A stretch of 64,000 nucleotides of DNA from Seramator thermalis (GCF_004138125.1 NZ_RXHS01000002.1:124001-188000); one strand, 5' to 3'; shown: positions 17,220 to 26,665, counted from the first letter of the stretch. Made by a program: numbers and translations. Notes: generated by a model not told the origin, from the letters alone.

Positions 17220-18239
17220 ATGAACAATATCTTTGTATATTTGGAAATTGACGAAGGTGTGGTAGCCGATGTAAGTCTCGAACTGCTCACTAAGGGCCGT
17301 TCGCTGGCCAATCAGTTAGGCTGCAAGCTCGAAGCCATTGCTGCAGGCGATAAATTGGACAGCATCGAAAAACAAGTTTTTCCCTATGGCGTTGACGTGT
17401 TGCACGTGTTTTATGATTCCCGCCTTTCGCCTTACACAACTTTACCCCATACCTCTATTTTGGTAAACCTCTTTAAGCAGGAAAAACCGCAAATTTGCTT
17501 GATGGGAGCTACCATCATCGGTCGCGATTTGGGCCCGCGTGTTTCATCAGCACTCGGAAGCGGACTGACTGCCGATTGTACTTCACTTGAAATCGGGAAC
17601 CACGAAGAAAAGAAACTCGGAAAAGTTTACGAAAATCTTCTTTATCAGATTCGTCCCGCTTTTGGTGGAAATATTGTAGCCTGGATTGTCAATCCCGATC
17701 ATCGTCCGCAAATGGCAACCGTGCGCGAAGGCGTGATGAAAAAGGAAATTTATGACGCCAATTACAAGGGCGAAACTGTAGAACATACGGTGAACGATTA
17801 TGTGAAAGATACGGATTTTGTAGTTTCCATTATCGATCGTCATATCGAAAAATCGAAAATCAATATCAAAAATTCGCCAATTATTGTTTCAGGAGGATAT
17901 GGTGTTGGTTCGAAAGAAAATTTCCAATTGCTCTACGAACTTGCCGATCTGCTCGGAGCCGAAGTCGGAGCTTCGCGTGCTGCAGTAGATGCAGGATTTG
18001 CCGAACACGAACGTCAAATCGGACAAACCGGCCTTACCGTTCATCCTAAAGTGTATATCGCATGTGGTATTTCCGGACAGATTCAGCACATTGCCGGAAT
18101 GCAGGACAGTTCGCTGATTATTTCTATCAATAGCGACCCGAATGCACCTATCAACTCGATTGCCGATTACGTGATTACCGGCGAAATTGAAAAGGTGATT
18201 CCGAAAATGATCAAGTATTATAAGAAGAATTCAAAATAA
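17220..18239 (+). CDS. etfA: Electron transfer flavoprotein, alpha subunit
   Basis: A 339-residue ETF alpha (FixB) protein. The C-terminal FAD domain shows SGGYGVGSKENF near 220, GASRAAVDAGF, the flavin motif GISGQIQHIAGM, and NSDPNAPI. It pairs with EtfB. The 124-bp gap from etfB shows no promoter or terminator, so the two are probably on one transcript. The acyl-CoA dehydrogenase start follows after 111 bp. Confidence 0.95.
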   Translation: MNNIFVYLEIDEGVVADVSLELLTKGRSLANQLGCKLEAIAAGDKLDSIEKQVFPYGVDVLHVFYDSRLSPYTTLPHTSILVNLFKQEKPQICLMGATIIGRDLGPRVSSALGSGLTADCTSLEIGNHEEKKLGKVYENLLYQIRPAFGGNIVAWIVNPDHRPQMATVREGVMKKEIYDANYKGETVEHTVNDYVKDTDFVVSIIDRHIEKSKINIKNSPIIVSGGYGVGSKENFQLLYELADLLGAEVGASRAAVDAGFAEHERQIGQTGLTVHPKVYIACGISGQIQHIAGMQDSSLIISINSDPNAPINSIADYVITGEIEKVIPKMIKYYKKNSK

Positions 18240-18350
18240 AAATCGTTAAGAATCGAGAAATGGGAAATAAGAAGCGATAAGAGAAGAATGGAGCATTTTT
18301 CCCGACTTTCATCTTCTAGTTTTCCGGTTCTTAAAAAAATAATTCAAGCT

Positions 18351-20075
18351 ATGCCAAACTTTTATACCGATACGCCACAATTCAAACATTATCTTCAGCA
18401 TCCGCTGATGAAGCGAATTGTAGAATTGAGAGAACGCAATTATGCAGATGCCGAAAAATATGATTATGCACCTATGGATTTCGAAGATGCAATGGACAGC
18501 TACGACAAAGTCCTCGAAGTTGTGGGAGAAATTTGTGGTGAAATTATTGAGCCTAATTCCGAAGAAGTGGATCATACCGGACCTACTCTTTCGAATGGAA
18601 GAGTTACTTATGCTCCTCAAACACAGGACAATATCGATGCTCTCAACAAAGCCGAACTGATGGGGATGGGGCTTCCTCGACGTTTCGGGGGACTCAATTT
18701 CCCGATGGTGCCCTACATGATGTCGGCAGATATCGTTAGTCGCGCCGATGCAAGTTTTCAGAATATTTGGATGTTGCAGGATTGTGGCGAAACCATTTAT
18801 GAATTTGCCGATGAATCGCAACGCGAAAAATATTTGCCACGCATCGTCAAGGGACAAACCATGTCGATGGACCTTACCGAGCCAGACGCCGGATCGGATT
18901 TGCAGGCTGTGATGCTCAAGGCAACCTATAACGAAGCCGAAAAGCAATGGTATTTGAATGGCGTTAAGCGATTCATCACCAATGGCGATGCCGATATTCA
19001 TCTGGTGCTTGCCCGTTCTGAAGAAGGCACGAAAGATGCGCGCGGCCTTTCGATGTTTATTTATGATAAAAATAGTGGTGGCGTTACGGTGCGCCGCATC
19101 GAAAACAAAATGGGTATCAAGGGCGCGCCTACCTGCGAATTGGTTTTCAAAAATGCCAAAGCCGAATTGGTAGGTACGCGACGTATGGGACTGATCAAAT
19201 ATGTGATGTCGCTCATGAACGGAGCTCGTTTGGGAATCATGGCTCAGTCGGTAGGAATTTCCGAAGCTGCAACACGCGAGGCGTACAACTATGCCATCGA
19301 ACGTCGCCAATTCGGGAAAGCTATTATCGAATTTCCGGCCGTTTACGAAATGCTTTCCAATATGCGGGCCAAAACTGACGCTTCGCGTTCGATGCTTTAC
19401 GAAACCTGCCGATTCGTGGATATGTATAAAACACTCGAAGATATTTCGCGTGAACGCAAACTCACGCCCGAAGAAAAAGACGAATTGAAATATTATTCGC
19501 GTTTGGCCGATGCATTCACTCCTCTCGGTAAAGGTATGACCAGCGAATATGCCAATCAGAATGCTTACGATTCTATTCAGGTGCATGGTGGTTCGGGCTT
19601 TATGAAAGATTACAAATGCGAACGCCTCTATCGCGATGCCCGCATTACCAACATTTACGAAGGAACTACACAACTGCAGGTCGTTGCAGCCATTAGGCAC
19701 GTTACTACCGGCACTTACTTGCAACGCATTCGCGAATATGAGGCAATGCCTGTATCGCCCGAATTGGAATCCCTCAAACGCACCTTGTCGAAAATGGCGC
19801 AAATGTATGAAAAGCTGGTCGAAATCGTAACTTCGCCTAAGGATGAAGAATATCTCGATTTTCATGCACGTCGTTTGGTAGAATGTGCCGGCCATATTAT
19901 TATGGGACACTTACTCTTGCAGGATGCGAATGCTGATCCCGAAATGTTTCGCAGATCAGCCGAAGTTTATATTCATTACGGACAAACCGAAGTTATCAAA
20001 AATTACAATTTCGTTACCAAATCGCGCATCGAGGATATGGCTTACTACAAACCTGATCTGAACGAAAATGCCTGA
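18351..20075 (+). CDS. Acyl-CoA dehydrogenase family protein (with C-terminal extension)
   Basis: A 574-residue flavoenzyme. The frame is open from 18288, but the ATG at 18351 starts the conserved MPNFYTDTPQF end. It has MDLTEPDAGSDLQ (flavin/substrate loop), NGVKRFITNGDAD, RRQFGKAI, the mobile helix IQVHGGSGFMKDY, and the likely catalytic base Glu437 in NIYEGTTQ. About 130 residues follow the usual C-terminus; such extended acyl-CoA dehydrogenases are common in Bacteroidota. It oxidises or reduces a short- or medium-chain acyl-CoA with the EtfAB encoded just before. The true substrate is not visible in the sequence. Confidence 0.92.
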   Translation: MPNFYTDTPQFKHYLQHPLMKRIVELRERNYADAEKYDYAPMDFEDAMDSYDKVLEVVGEICGEIIEPNSEEVDHTGPTLSNGRVTYAPQTQDNIDALNKAELMGMGLPRRFGGLNFPMVPYMMSADIVSRADASFQNIWMLQDCGETIYEFADESQREKYLPRIVKGQTMSMDLTEPDAGSDLQAVMLKATYNEAEKQWYLNGVKRFITNGDADIHLVLARSEEGTKDARGLSMFIYDKNSGGVTVRRIENKMGIKGAPTCELVFKNAKAELVGTRRMGLIKYVMSLMNGARLGIMAQSVGISEAATREAYNYAIERRQFGKAIIEFPAVYEMLSNMRAKTDASRSMLYETCRFVDMYKTLEDISRERKLTPEEKDELKYYSRLADAFTPLGKGMTSEYANQNAYDSIQVHGGSGFMKDYKCERLYRDARITNIYEGTTQLQVVAAIRHVTTGTYLQRIREYEAMPVSPELESLKRTLSKMAQMYEKLVEIVTSPKDEEYLDFHARRLVECAGHIIMGHLLLQDANADPEMFRRSAEVYIHYGQTEVIKNYNFVTKSRIEDMAYYKPDLNENA

Positions 20076-20131
20076 TCCCGAATAGTTTTTGTAAATTCGG
20101 TTTCTACTATTCAATAAGAATAAATCATCAT

Positions 20132-20165
20132 AAGTGGCGGCATAAAAAGTCGTCACTTTTTTTGT
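20132..20165 (+). terminator. Terminator of the etf/acyl-CoA dehydrogenase cluster
   Basis: An 8-bp stem with one G-U pair (20132-20139 with 20151-20158) is followed by seven to eight T. It lies about 60 bp after the dehydrogenase stop. Confidence 0.75.
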
Positions 20166-20212
20166 CGGCGTATTTTCATTATTTTTGTGGAAAGTTTAGA
20201 TAAACATTCGGT

Positions 20213-21322
20213 ATGTATTTTCGCGACGTAATAGGATTGCACGATGTGAAACGACAACTTATCGACTCCGTTCATCGGGGATTTGTTCCCCATGCCCGTA
20301 TGTTCTACGGGCCCGAAGGAGTGGGTAAGCTGCCGTTGGCTATTGCTTATGCCCGCTATCTCAATTGCCAAAATCCCGGAGAAAATGATGCCTGCGGCAA
20401 GTGTAGATCCTGCATTCAATTCGATAAGTTTGAACATCCCGATTTGCATTTTGTGTTTCCGGTGGTCAAATCGAAAGTTTCCGACGAGTATTTACCCGAA
20501 TGGCGAGAATTTCTCTCTCAAAATGTTTATTTCAATCTCAATAAATGGCTCAACTTTATTGATGCGCAGAATGCGCAGGGAATGATTTACGCCAAAGAGA
20601 GCGACGAAATTATTCGCAAACTCAATCTGAAAGTGTATGAGGCAAAATACAAAATCATGATTGTATGGTTGCCCGAAAAAATGCACGAAGCCTGTGCCAA
20701 CAAACTGTTGAAGATGATCGAGGAGCCACCCGGAAACACCGTTTTTCTGCTGGTTTCTGAGGATTTGGAAAATGTGCTGCCAACCATTCAGTCGCGTTGT
20801 CAACCGATTCACATTCGGGCTATCGAACACGATGAAATGCTCCAAGCTATTCGTCAACATTATTCTCTTTCGCCCGAAGAGGGCTTTTCTGTAGCACATA
20901 TTGCCAATGGCAGTTTTTCGAAAGCTGTCGAAATTATTGAATCCTCGGACGAAACAAAAAGGTTTTTCGAATTGTTTGTTTCAATGATGCGCGCTTCTGT
21001 ATCGCGAAACATCAAAAACGTGAAGACGGTTGCCAACGAAATTGCCGGAATCGGTCGTGAAATGCAGAAGAGTTTTTTGCAATACTGCCTGCGCATGTTC
21101 CGCGAATATTTTATCAATAATTTCAACGAACCGCAGATGGTTTATCTTAATAGCGACGAAGCGGAGTTTGGTGTACGTTTTTCTCCTTTTGTCAACGAGA
21201 GAAACGTGGAAGCTCTCAACGATGAGTTTTCGCTTGCCTATCGGCAAATAGAGCAAAACGGCAACGCAAGAATTATTTTTCTCGATCTTTGTCTTAAGGT
21301 TACTGTCTTGCTTTTAAAATAA
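20213..21322 (+). CDS. holB: DNA polymerase III subunit delta prime (clamp loader)
   Basis: A 369-residue AAA+ clamp-loader subunit. The P-loop is degenerate (GPEGVGKL, 33-40, with Leu where Ser/Thr is usual), as in delta prime, which does not hydrolyse ATP. A zinc module follows with Cys residues in CGKCRSC. Later come KLLKMIEEPPGNTVFLLVSE and TIQSRCQ, the sensor/SRC-type region shared with DnaX. It starts an apparent operon with ricT and gldH, a gene order seen often in Bacteroidota. Confidence 0.93.
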   Translation: MYFRDVIGLHDVKRQLIDSVHRGFVPHARMFYGPEGVGKLPLAIAYARYLNCQNPGENDACGKCRSCIQFDKFEHPDLHFVFPVVKSKVSDEYLPEWREFLSQNVYFNLNKWLNFIDAQNAQGMIYAKESDEIIRKLNLKVYEAKYKIMIVWLPEKMHEACANKLLKMIEEPPGNTVFLLVSEDLENVLPTIQSRCQPIHIRAIEHDEMLQAIRQHYSLSPEEGFSVAHIANGSFSKAVEIIESSDETKRFFELFVSMMRASVSRNIKNVKTVANEIAGIGREMQKSFLQYCLRMFREYFINNFNEPQMVYLNSDEAEFGVRFSPFVNERNVEALNDEFSLAYRQIEQNGNARIIFLDLCLKVTVLLLK

Positions 21323-21405
21323 TTTCATACCTTGCAACGGTTTATCGAAACTCTTTTTTCAACCTTTTCCCGATAGCGGGAAACTCAATATAAATTTTTC
21401 AAATT

Positions 21406-22617
21406 ATGGACAACGAATTCAATTCTTATGATTTTTCGGACGTTGTGCCCGAAAAGGAAACTACGATACGCAACACTAAGTGTTGTCACGGATGCACCCG
21501 ACATGCCAATAAACTTCATACCTACGACTGGTTGCACGATTTTCCCGAAATGCAGGCTGCGACCGATATGGTTGAAGTTCAGTTTAAAAATACGCGAAAA
21601 GGTTATTATCTCAATAGCAACAAACTCGATCTTCACCAAGGCGATATAGTTGCAGTAGAGGCTTTTCCCGGGCACGATATCGGGACAGTTACGTTGACCG
21701 GTAAACTTGTGGAATTGCAAATGAAGAAAAACAATTATCGCGAGGATGTCAATGGCGGTGTGAAGCGAGTGTATCGAATTGCTCGGCACAGCGATATAGA
21801 AAAATATGAGCAGGCAAAAGCCAAGGAGCATTCCACGATGATTCGTTCGCGTCAGATAGCCGAAGAGTATGGCTTGCAAATGAAAATTGGCGATGTGGAA
21901 TATCAGGGTGATGGCAGCAAAGCTATTTTTTATTATATTGCCGATGAGCGAGTCGATTTTCGCCAACTTATCAAGGCGCTGGCTGCCGAGTTCAAGGTCA
22001 AGATCGAAATGAAACAGATCGGTGCACGACAAGAAGCCGGTCGAATTGGCGGAATCGGACCATGTGGTCGCGAGTTGTGTTGCAGTGGATGGATGTCCAA
22101 TTTTGTTTCGGTTTCAACCTCTGCTGCTCGTTATCAGGATATTTCTATCAATCCCCAAAAGCTTGCGGGACAATGTGGCAAACTCAAGTGTTGCCTCAAT
22201 TATGAAGTGGATGCGTACGTCGAAGCACAAAAAGGTTTGCCGTCGCGGGAAATTGTGCTTCAAGCACAAGATGGGGATTATTATCATTTCAAAACCGATG
22301 TTTTTTCGGGTATGATCACATATTCGTCCGACAGACATAATGCTTCCAATCTGGTTACGATTCCAAAGGAACGTGTATTTGAGATCATTGCAATGAATAA
22401 GAAGGGTAAAAAGCCCTTAAAGTTGGAAAGCGATTCTCCGGATACACAATCCAAACAATCTTCTTTCACGAACGATCTTCTGGCAGATCAAAGCATTACT
22501 CGCTTCGATAGAGAGACTGGACGGAAGCCGGTCAAACGGAAAAAGCGTAACAAAAGGGATAATTCTCTTTCTTCGGAGAGTCAGAATGGGCAAGATTCTT
22601 CACCCGATGAGAAATAG
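21406..22617 (+). CDS. ricT: PSP1 domain protein, RicT/YaaT family
   Basis: A 403-residue protein. The PSP1 core (about 55-260) ends in the family's Cys motifs GPCGRELCCSGWM and GQCGKLKCCLNYE; a third cluster, CCHGCTRHA, is N-terminal. In Bacillus the RicT/YaaT complex carries Fe-S clusters and controls RNA processing. The C-terminal 100 residues are Lys/Ser-rich and likely disordered. gldH overlaps its 3' end by 11 bp when started at 22607. The Bacteroidota role is not established. Confidence 0.9.
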   Translation: MDNEFNSYDFSDVVPEKETTIRNTKCCHGCTRHANKLHTYDWLHDFPEMQAATDMVEVQFKNTRKGYYLNSNKLDLHQGDIVAVEAFPGHDIGTVTLTGKLVELQMKKNNYREDVNGGVKRVYRIARHSDIEKYEQAKAKEHSTMIRSRQIAEEYGLQMKIGDVEYQGDGSKAIFYYIADERVDFRQLIKALAAEFKVKIEMKQIGARQEAGRIGGIGPCGRELCCSGWMSNFVSVSTSAARYQDISINPQKLAGQCGKLKCCLNYEVDAYVEAQKGLPSREIVLQAQDGDYYHFKTDVFSGMITYSSDRHNASNLVTIPKERVFEIIAMNKKGKKPLKLESDSPDTQSKQSSFTNDLLADQSITRFDRETGRKPVKRKKRNKRDNSLSSESQNGQDSSPDEK

Positions 22618-23077
22618 TTTTTTGTCGTTATTGATAATATTTTTAATCGTTCTGTTGGCCGGTTGTGGTCAACAGAACGATATTTTTCGGTATCATCATA
22701 TTCCAAACGGACGCTGGTCGAGCGATCAGACATTGGTCTTTATTTTCGATAGTATTTCCGACAAGGGGGATGCTTATCGAGTGGACATTGAGTTGTCCTT
22801 TTCCGATTTTTATCCTTATCGGAATCTGTATCTTACCGTCGGACGTAATCTCAATGATTCGGTCATGCATATCGATACATTGCAGTTTGCATTGGCTGAG
22901 GCCAACGGAAAATGGCTCGGAAGCAGTGCCGGAAGGCTTCATCAAATCACCTTGCCTTATTTGCAGCATGTTCGTTTCGATTCGGGGAAAACTGTTCGTT
23001 TTACCATTCAGCAGGCTATGACCGACAATCCATTGAAAGGGATCGAAAAGGTTGGCATCCGAATTTCCGGCGAATGA
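22607..23077 (+). CDS. gldH: Gliding motility-type lipoprotein GldH
   Basis: A 156-residue lipoprotein. The ATG at 22607 gives a clean signal MRNSFLSLLIIFLIVLLAGC with lipobox LAGC; an upstream ATG at 22586 is also possible. The mature part shows the GldH pattern FRYHHIPNGRW, FYPYRNLYL and NPLKGIEKVGIRI. GldH is needed for gliding in Flavobacterium, but it is kept in non-gliding Bacteroidales, where its role is less clear. It overlaps ricT and is the last gene of the holB unit. Confidence 0.92.
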   Translation: MRNSFLSLLIIFLIVLLAGCGQQNDIFRYHHIPNGRWSSDQTLVFIFDSISDKGDAYRVDIELSFSDFYPYRNLYLTVGRNLNDSVMHIDTLQFALAEANGKWLGSSAGRLHQITLPYLQHVRFDSGKTVRFTIQQAMTDNPLKGIEKVGIRISGE

Positions 23078-23118
23078 TTGCAGTTTCCCGCTATTTTCCC
23101 CTCAACGTCCAACTATCT

Positions 23119-25161
23119 TCAAAATCTGATGTTCGCACCTCCCGATAGCCAAAATCCGGCTTGCGGAATATTGCCTAAATCGATGTATTTCTTATCGAAA
23201 ATATTGTTGGCATCCACAAAAAAGCTCATTTTCTTCCATTGATAGGCTATTTTTGCATCGAGCACCGAAAATGGTTTGAAATGTACCGTTTCGGCCGGTT
23301 TCAAATCTACGTATCGCACATAGGTGCCGACACGGTCTTGCCAACGAAAATTCCACGAAAGGGACAAATTCTTCACGATTTCGTGTTGCAAACTTGCCGT
23401 GAATTTGTTTCTCAGACAGTTTAACGCATAATTAGAGATCAGTTCGTCTTTCAGCAAATTTTGACGGATATGCATATATCCGATCGAGAATGTTTGCAAT
23501 GGTTGTTGTGAACCGAGCCATTCGGCCAAATTCAAGTTCACTGATGCTTCGAATCCCGTTTTGTCGAGTTTCGTATGATTGCGCGATTCCCACAAGGCAT
23601 CCGGCGATGTTTTCACCCAATCGATCAGGTTGCGGCCGCGCATGTAAAATGCGGCCAAATCCGTTCTGAATATATTTTTTCGGTAATGCAGGCCTACTTC
23701 GAATGCCTCCGATCGTTCGGCTTCGAGGTCGGTATTCCCGATGTGTGTTTGGGTAGTGTAATAGAGTTCGGTGAAAGTTGGCATGCGAGTGGCAATGTTC
23801 CACGAAGCATAGAGTCGGAGTTCGCTTATTGGCCTGAAAGAGGCGTTGATAGCCGGATAAAACGAGAATTGATCGGGTAGGGCAGTGTTGTGGTTCAGCA
23901 GTCCTCCCACCGATAGGGTGTAGCGATCGAAAACAAAGTGATGTTCGGCAAAAAAACTGATATTCGTGCGATTATCCGAAAGCGTATAGTTGTCGATGGA
24001 GTCGCTCATGGCTTTTCCCAGCACATTGCTTAAAATACCTTCGTTGCGCATTTCTGCTCCAAAACTTGTGATTCCCAGTTTTGAAGCATATTGCATATTG
24101 AGATTGGCGCCAAAAACATCGCTTCGATGATAGTTATGTCCTTTATACCACGCAGGAATGTTGGGCGTGCCATCCCTAAAGAGTTGAAACGTGTCGTAGT
24201 GTCGGCTCCAGTATATTTGTGGCATTAGCTTCAACTTGCCCGTCGATTCTCCTTTCACCGAAAAGAAAATGCCTTTCGTATCGTCGAACTGATGAGGATA
24301 TGTTGCCGAATAAAAGGTATTGGCTCCATATTTTTTATCGTTAAATCCGGCTTGAATGTCGATAGCTGCATCGTTTGTTCTGAATTGACTTTGCCAAAGT
24401 ACATTGGCAATTTTGTAGTCGCTGTTGTCCATATACCCGTCAGAACGCTGATAACCGGCCGAAATAGTGTTCAACCAGGGTTGCGATTTTACGGCCAATC
24501 GTGCTTCAGCTTCGGCCAGTGCGTGCATACCGGCACCTGCTTCTATGAAAGCGTTGGAATGCGCATCTTTTTTGGTTATGATATTGATGCCGCCGGCAAA
24601 GGCGCTTGCACCATATACGAGCGATGAAGGTCCCTGCACGATTTCGATATGATCGATGTCCGAAAGATTGATGGGAATGTCGAAACTGTAGTGTCCGGTT
24701 TGTGGATTTGAAAGGTTAACGCCGTTTAGCAGAATGGCTACCTGATCGAAAGTGCCACCTCTAAGCGAAATGTCGGCTTGCACGCCATGCGGACCTCGTT
24801 GCTGAACATCTACGCCGGCAATATGTGTCAGCAAGTCCTGAATACTGCGAATGGGCGCTCGCTCAATATCAGCGGAAGTAATCAGAGTTACCTGCTTTGA
24901 TGCCAGATTGAGCGGCAAATCGGCTTTCGTGGCAGTAACCACAATTTCATCGAGTTCCACCTCTTGAAGTGTGTCAGGGGCGATTTGTAATTCCGATTTT
25001 TCTTTCGGGTTCACCGAGACAGCGTGGGCGCTCGCCAAAGCACATCCCGATAAAACCCCGATCGTTACGGCTTTACCTAAACTGTTGAAAACACTGAATT
25101 TTTTGCGTGCAAATCGTTTGAAACGAAATGCCATGCCTGGTGATTTAATACTTTTTCTCAT
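23119..25161 (-). CDS. TonB-dependent outer-membrane receptor (BtuB-like)
   Basis: A 680-residue receptor. A long basic leader is followed by a hydrophobic stretch ending SAHA (likely signal cleavage near residue 48). The TonB-box-like segment is DEIVVTATK. The plug (about 80-190) includes SIQDLLTHIAGVDVQQRGP and IEIVQGPSSLVYGASAFAGG. The barrel ends in NIRF with the terminal Phe required for Bam-mediated assembly. It has no SusD partner and no carboxypeptidase-like N-terminal domain. The plug resembles BtuB/siderophore receptors, and a cobalamin substrate would suit MutAB, but no B12 riboswitch is visible upstream. Confidence 0.92.
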   Translation of the reverse strand: MRKSIKSPGMAFRFKRFARKKFSVFNSLGKAVTIGVLSGCALASAHAVSVNPKEKSELQIAPDTLQEVELDEIVVTATKADLPLNLASKQVTLITSADIERAPIRSIQDLLTHIAGVDVQQRGPHGVQADISLRGGTFDQVAILLNGVNLSNPQTGHYSFDIPINLSDIDHIEIVQGPSSLVYGASAFAGGINIITKKDAHSNAFIEAGAGMHALAEAEARLAVKSQPWLNTISAGYQRSDGYMDNSDYKIANVLWQSQFRTNDAAIDIQAGFNDKKYGANTFYSATYPHQFDDTKGIFFSVKGESTGKLKLMPQIYWSRHYDTFQLFRDGTPNIPAWYKGHNYHRSDVFGANLNMQYASKLGITSFGAEMRNEGILSNVLGKAMSDSIDNYTLSDNRTNISFFAEHHFVFDRYTLSVGGLLNHNTALPDQFSFYPAINASFRPISELRLYASWNIATRMPTFTELYYTTQTHIGNTDLEAERSEAFEVGLHYRKNIFRTDLAAFYMRGRNLIDWVKTSPDALWESRNHTKLDKTGFEASVNLNLAEWLGSQQPLQTFSIGYMHIRQNLLKDELISNYALNCLRNKFTASLQHEIVKNLSLSWNFRWQDRVGTYVRYVDLKPAETVHFKPFSVLDAKIAYQWKKMSFFVDANNIFDKKYIDLGNIPQAGFWLSGGANIRF

Positions 25162-25250
25162 AACTTCTTCAATTAAAAAAATGTGAGTAAAATTTACAGA
25201 TTATCAATAATTTATTCCTTATTATCAATTACTTTGGTGTTCTGAATGAT

Positions 25251-25603
25251 AGCACACCGATGACACTGATTATACGGGCTAACGCCGATAAATCCGTTCC
25301 CATCTGTAACATCCGTGTAATTCGTGTTCTATTCAATAGCACACCTATAACACTGATTTGTGCGGAGTAATACCGATAAATCCGTTCCCATCTGTAACAT
25401 TCGTGTCGTCCGTGTTCTATTCAATAGTACACCGATAACACTGATTATACGGGCTAACACCGATAAATCCGTTCTTATCTGTAACATCCGTGTCGTCTGT
25501 GTTCTATCCAATATACAGCACACCGATAACACTGATTATACGGATTAACGCCGATAAATTCGTTCTCATCTGTAACATCCGTGTATTTCGTGTTCTATAT
25601 AAT
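25251..25603 (+). repeat. Four tandem 87-88 bp direct repeats (left block)
   Basis: Units lie at 25251-25337, 25338-25425, 25426-25512 and 25517-25603. Each starts AG(C/T)ACACC(G/T)AT and ends GTGTTCTAT(n)(n)AAT. Within a unit the left arm has GAT about every 9-10 bp and the right arm has its imperfect complement (ATCTGTAACATCCGTGT), so one unit can fold as a long imperfect hairpin. Divergence between units is mainly point changes. A partial copy precedes unit 1 at about 25235-25249. Confidence 0.92.
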
Positions 25604-25621
25604 TTATCTATATCATCGATG

Positions 25622-26011
25622 TTACATCCTTTTCCTATCATTCGTAAATATTTTCCTTTTAAATTCCGGCCTTTTCCCAAAGTTCAACAATAAGCCTATT
25701 TCCTTATCGGTTGCCTTCAAATAATTGATAAGTTGCAGCTCATGCTCTTCAATCAAACACTCGGCAGCCTTTAGTTCTATAATAATAGTATCTTCAACAA
25801 TGATATCGGCAAAATATTCACCTACAACACTTTCTGAGTAATATACGCTGATCGGCCGTTGTTTTTCGGCATATATTCTCTGTTTATAAAGTTCGACCAT
25901 CATCGCATTTTCATATACTTTTTCAAGAAACCCAAAACCAAGTGTATTATAAACGGTATAAAAACAACCCAGTATTTTGTTTGTAAGCTCTTTATGTAAT
26001 ATTTCGTCCAT
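25622..26011 (-). CDS. GxxExxY protein, PD-(D/E)XK nuclease-like
   Basis: A 129-residue protein of the GxxExxY family (TIGR04256/PDDEXK_3 type). The naming motif is G27-x-x-E30-x-x-Y33 (GFLEKVY). The nuclease-like core has Asp69 (YFADI), then E79-L-K81 (IIIELK), giving an intact D...ExK site, followed by NYLKATDKEIGLLLNFG. The biochemical role of the family is not known. It is embedded in an array of 87-bp repeats, with four units at its 3' side and three at its 5' side. The repeats start 19 bp beyond its stop codon. A mobile or repeat-linked role is an inference. Confidence 0.9.
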   Translation of the reverse strand: MDEILHKELTNKILGCFYTVYNTLGFGFLEKVYENAMMVELYKQRIYAEKQRPISVYYSESVVGEYFADIIVEDTIIIELKAAECLIEEHELQLINYLKATDKEIGLLLNFGKRPEFKRKIFTNDRKRM

Positions 26012-26038
26012 AATTTATTATTTCCATATTCTGCCAAT

Positions 26039-26332
26039 AACATTTGTCTCCGTGTTTTGAATAATAGCACACCGATAACCCTGATTATACGGATTAACGC
26101 CGATAAATCCGTTCTCATCTGTAACATCCGTGTAATTCGTGTTCTATCCAATATACAGCACACCGATGACACTGATTTGTACGGATTAATACCGATAAAT
26201 CCGTTCTTATCTGTAACATCTGTGTCGTCCGTGTTCTATTCAATAAATTCAATAAATAGCACACCGATAACACTGATTATATACGTATCAACACCGATAA
26301 AATGTGTTCTTATCTGTTCTATCTGTGTTCCC
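26039..26332 (+). repeat. Partial plus three 87-88 bp direct repeats (right block)
   Basis: A truncated unit with only its last ~27 bp (26039-26065) is followed by full units at 26066-26152 and 26157-26244 and a diverged unit at 26258-26332. Orientation is the same as in the left block. The spacer ATAC after CCAAT is shared by the junctions 25513-25516 and 26153-26156, and neighbouring units alternate between two subtypes (ATTATACGG and ATTTGTRCGG). Confidence 0.9.
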
Positions 26333-26665
26333 CTCGCAAACTTTTCCTCTTCCAATTCACATAATCAAATTCCTTGTGTTGACAAATTTCGCCAAAGTTA
26401 CTTCAGCCATTCAAAATAATATTAACTGAGAGCCGTAAAATTTCGTCAAACTTGACGAAAAAACTTTTTATTCGGTTAAATAATTCATAATGGCTCACGA
26501 GTTTTTCTCGCACTCGTCTGACAAAAAGAATGATTGTCTCGCTATTTTCCCTGTTTTTACCTCCGACGCTCCTCCCAGTCTCCTCCCAGTCTCCTCCCAC
26601 TCAACCATTACCTTCAATTATAGAAGTCGGTGCTTCCAACAGAAATTGACGGTTCGAGATAATTT
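26333..26665. other. Non-coding stretch with a short tandem repeat
   Basis: No credible gene is seen here. Three copies of the 11-mer ctcctcccagt lie at 26569-26600 (the last imperfect). The rest is AT-rich. Small open frames here have no family features. Confidence 0.6.

Noticed and set aside
18309-19910. A 533-codon open frame on the minus strand opposite the acyl-CoA dehydrogenase
   Set aside because: It is fully antisense to a well-supported gene, is rich in His, Phe and Ile, and shows no domain. It is a by-product of codon bias on the coding strand.
25251-26332. CRISPR array at the 87-bp repeats
   Set aside because: The units are 87-88 bp, abut each other with no unique spacers, are diverged, and no cas gene is near.
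25329-26419. Several 60-120 codon frames inside the 87-bp repeats
   Set aside because: Their proteins are just translations of the repeats (repeated RTRTTRMLQ-like or ITLIIRANTDKS-like strings) and occur on both strands.
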